Assembly: GCA_021808205.1 (NCBI GenBank)
Contig: JAKBCD010000117.1
Coordinates: 1 to 6,403 of the forward strand
Direction: 5' to 3'
Length of the DNA stretch: 6,403 nt
Origin: Pseudomonadota bacterium
GTDB taxonomy: Bacteria > Pseudomonadota > Alphaproteobacteria > Acetobacterales > Acetobacteraceae
In this document: piece after piece, positions 5,484 through 6,403 of the stretch
How positions within the stretch are numbered: the stretch's first letter is position 1
Layout of the letters: every line of letters starts with the position of its first letter
Program-made: the position numbers and the translations under genes
The notes under the pieces: model-generated
Seen by the model: only the letters and a program-made list of their open reading frames with translations
Database searches by the model: none
What the model was told of the DNA's origin: nothing

Positions 5484-6286
5484 GCGGGCTTTCGCCCATG
5501 CACGGTCCAGGACATGCGGTTTGTCCAATACGCCTGCACATCGGTCAGTCCAGCCTGCGCCAGCAGCGCCAGGGCTTCTTCACGGCGGTAATACAGCGCG
5601 ATGCGCGGAATCATATGGTCGAACACGATGGCGCGCAGATGCCGGAAGCTGAATCCGCGGATCTGCCGTAGATATGGCGAGGTGCTAAGATTAGGCCGCA
5701 GCGCCAGCCAAAGCGCGGCGGTGAGCCACCAGGAAAGCCCATGCACCATTGGTAGAGGCATGCGGCTTAACAGGCGCAGACGCAGCGGATTGAAAAAATG
5801 CACGATCCAGCCATTCCCTTCGCGTCCATACAGCCACACGACCACAGTGCCTCCTGGCTTTACCGTCCGTGCCAAGCGCGCCACCGCCCGTTCAGGCTCA
5901 GCCAAATGGTGCACCACGCCAATACTGAAGGCGATGTCGAACGCATTCTCTTCAGGGATGTCGTAGATACTCTGCTTGCGAATTTCGACATTGGCGAACG
6001 GCGCCAGCGTCTGCCTGGCGCTGGCCAATGTGCGATCATCCAGGTCAATCGCCACGGCTTGCGCAGCGCCATCGCGCAATGGCCAATAGCTGTTACGGCC
6101 CATGCCGCAGCCGGCGTCCAGAAACTTTACCCCGCGCCAATCTTCGGGTTGCAGCGGTGCGGTCCAGCGGCGGAACTGCTCCTCATGCACGGGCAGCAGC
6201 TCCGCATAAGTGCCCCAGGAATAACCAAAACGCTCCGGCGACCCCGCAACGGCAATCTCTTCTGCTCCGGCCATTGTCTGCGTCAT
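5480..6286 (-). CDS. Class I SAM-dependent methyltransferase, Methyltransf_11/UbiE-like
   Basis: A 268-residue methyltransferase, different from its neighbour. Seen: an N-terminal lead ERFGYSWGTYAELLPVHEEQF (18-38), motif I FLDAGCGMGRN (55-65), the ribose-binding acidic strand end AIDLDD (79-84), FDIAFSIGVVHHL (116-128), the KPGG turn (143-146) and VVVWLYGREGNG (148-159). From about 160 to 235 comes a hydrophobic and basic insert with WWLTAALWLAL (186-196), possibly a membrane-facing lid, then a C-terminal EEALALLAQAGL segment. The F-G-Y-x-W lead with motif I is seen in methyltransferases of exopolysaccharide and LPS loci. The start at 6286 is preferred: AAGGA lies 10 bases upstream and the preceding gene stops 7 bases before it. 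The longer frame to 6346 would overlap that gene. The methyl acceptor is unknown. Confidence 0.87.
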   Translation of the reverse strand: MTQTMAGAEEIAVAGSPERFGYSWGTYAELLPVHEEQFRRWTAPLQPEDWRGVKFLDAGCGMGRNSYWPLRDGAAQAVAIDLDDRTLASARQTLAPFANVEIRKQSIYDIPEENAFDIAFSIGVVHHLAEPERAVARLARTVKPGGTVVVWLYGREGNGWIVHFFNPLRLRLLSRMPLPMVHGLSWWLTAALWLALRPNLSTSPYLRQIRGFSFRHLRAIVFDHMIPRIALYYRREEALALLAQAGLTDVQAYWTNRMSWTVHGRKPA

Positions 6287-6293
6287 TTCCGGC

Positions 6294-6403
6294 TCATCCT
6301 TGTTCTGGCTGGGCCCGCCTGAATACCCAGGCAAGATAGATGACAAAATTCATAGCCGGAATAAGAATCCATGTCAGCAGCAGCCCCCACAGATACGAAC
6401 CGT
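6294..6403 (-). CDS. C-terminal end of an integral membrane protein (cut at window edge)
   Basis: The last 35 codons of a gene entering from the right edge. Seen: after the edge, GSYLWGLLLTWILIPAMNF and VIYLAWVFRRAQPEQG, then TGA at 6294-6296. This is one strongly hydrophobic helix ending in a basic, polar tail, typical of a last membrane helix with a cytoplasmic C-terminus. It lies 7 bases before the methyltransferase and its last codons contain that gene's ribosome site (AAGGA), so the two are in one operon. In such loci this could be a flippase, a polymerase or the anchor of a family 2 glycosyltransferase; the visible part cannot decide. Confidence 0.7.
   Translation of the reverse strand, partial: GSYLWGLLLTWILIPAMNFVIYLAWVFRRAQPEQG

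Noticed and set aside
5798..6322. Plus-strand open frame of 174 codons
   Set aside because: It is antisense to the methyltransferase at 5480-6286, which has all its SAM motifs; the antisense translation is not protein-like.
6287..6346. Longer N-terminus for the 5480-6286 methyltransferase, starting at 6346
   Set aside because: It would overlap the upstream membrane-protein gene by over 50 bases, whereas the start at 6286 has a ribosome site and a 7-base gap.

Overview
The window most resembles an alphaproteobacterium, probably of the Rhodospirillales/Acetobacteraceae type. The reasons are a GC-rich chromosome, a DksA of the alphaproteobacterial form (N-terminal PPDYRPSEDEEFM block, one cysteine left of the four zinc-finger positions), and intergenic palindromes that recall the mosaic repeat elements of rhizobia and relatives. 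The taxonomy is inference from protein style and cannot be proved from this sequence alone.

Region 1 (1-1763, minus strand) is a compact three-gene run, read right to left: a soluble family 2 glycosyltransferase (978-1763), a TVP38/VTT-family membrane protein (308-985) whose start overlaps the glycosyltransferase end by 8 bases, and the first ~100 residues of a Bcr/CflA-like MFS exporter (1-301, cut by the window edge). The tight spacing argues for one operon, read from a promoter in the 1764-2040 gap.

Region 2 (1764-2457) is the divergent intergenic space and dksA on the plus strand. A good sigma-70-type promoter (-35 TTGGCT, 17-base spacer, -10 TATAAG) is followed by a GC-rich discriminator, a short leader hairpin and then dksA, the RNA-polymerase-binding stringent-response factor.

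Region 3 (2458-3192) has no convincing intact gene. It holds a degenerate palindrome, a structured stretch, the remains of a TPR protein interrupted by an in-frame stop codon, then two strong palindromes in tandem (2952-2984 and 3009-3048), and a 41-codon open frame that begins inside the second palindrome. It reads as a decayed junction, with a dksA neighbourhood on one side and a surface-glycan cluster on the other.

Region 4 (3193-6403, minus strand) is a tightly coupled operon, read right to left: the end of an integral membrane protein (6294-6403), a class I SAM methyltransferase (5480-6286), a second, different SAM methyltransferase (4767-5483) and a polytopic GT-C-type glycosyltransferase-like membrane protein (3193-4770). 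Both internal junctions are ATGA stop/start overlaps. Together they suggest synthesis or transfer of a methylated glycan or lipid-linked sugar at the cell envelope. The GT-C gene is visibly lower in GC than the two methyltransferase genes, which hints at a separate origin. No complete new defence or mobile system is visible; the most unusual structure is the repeat and pseudogene stretch in region 3.
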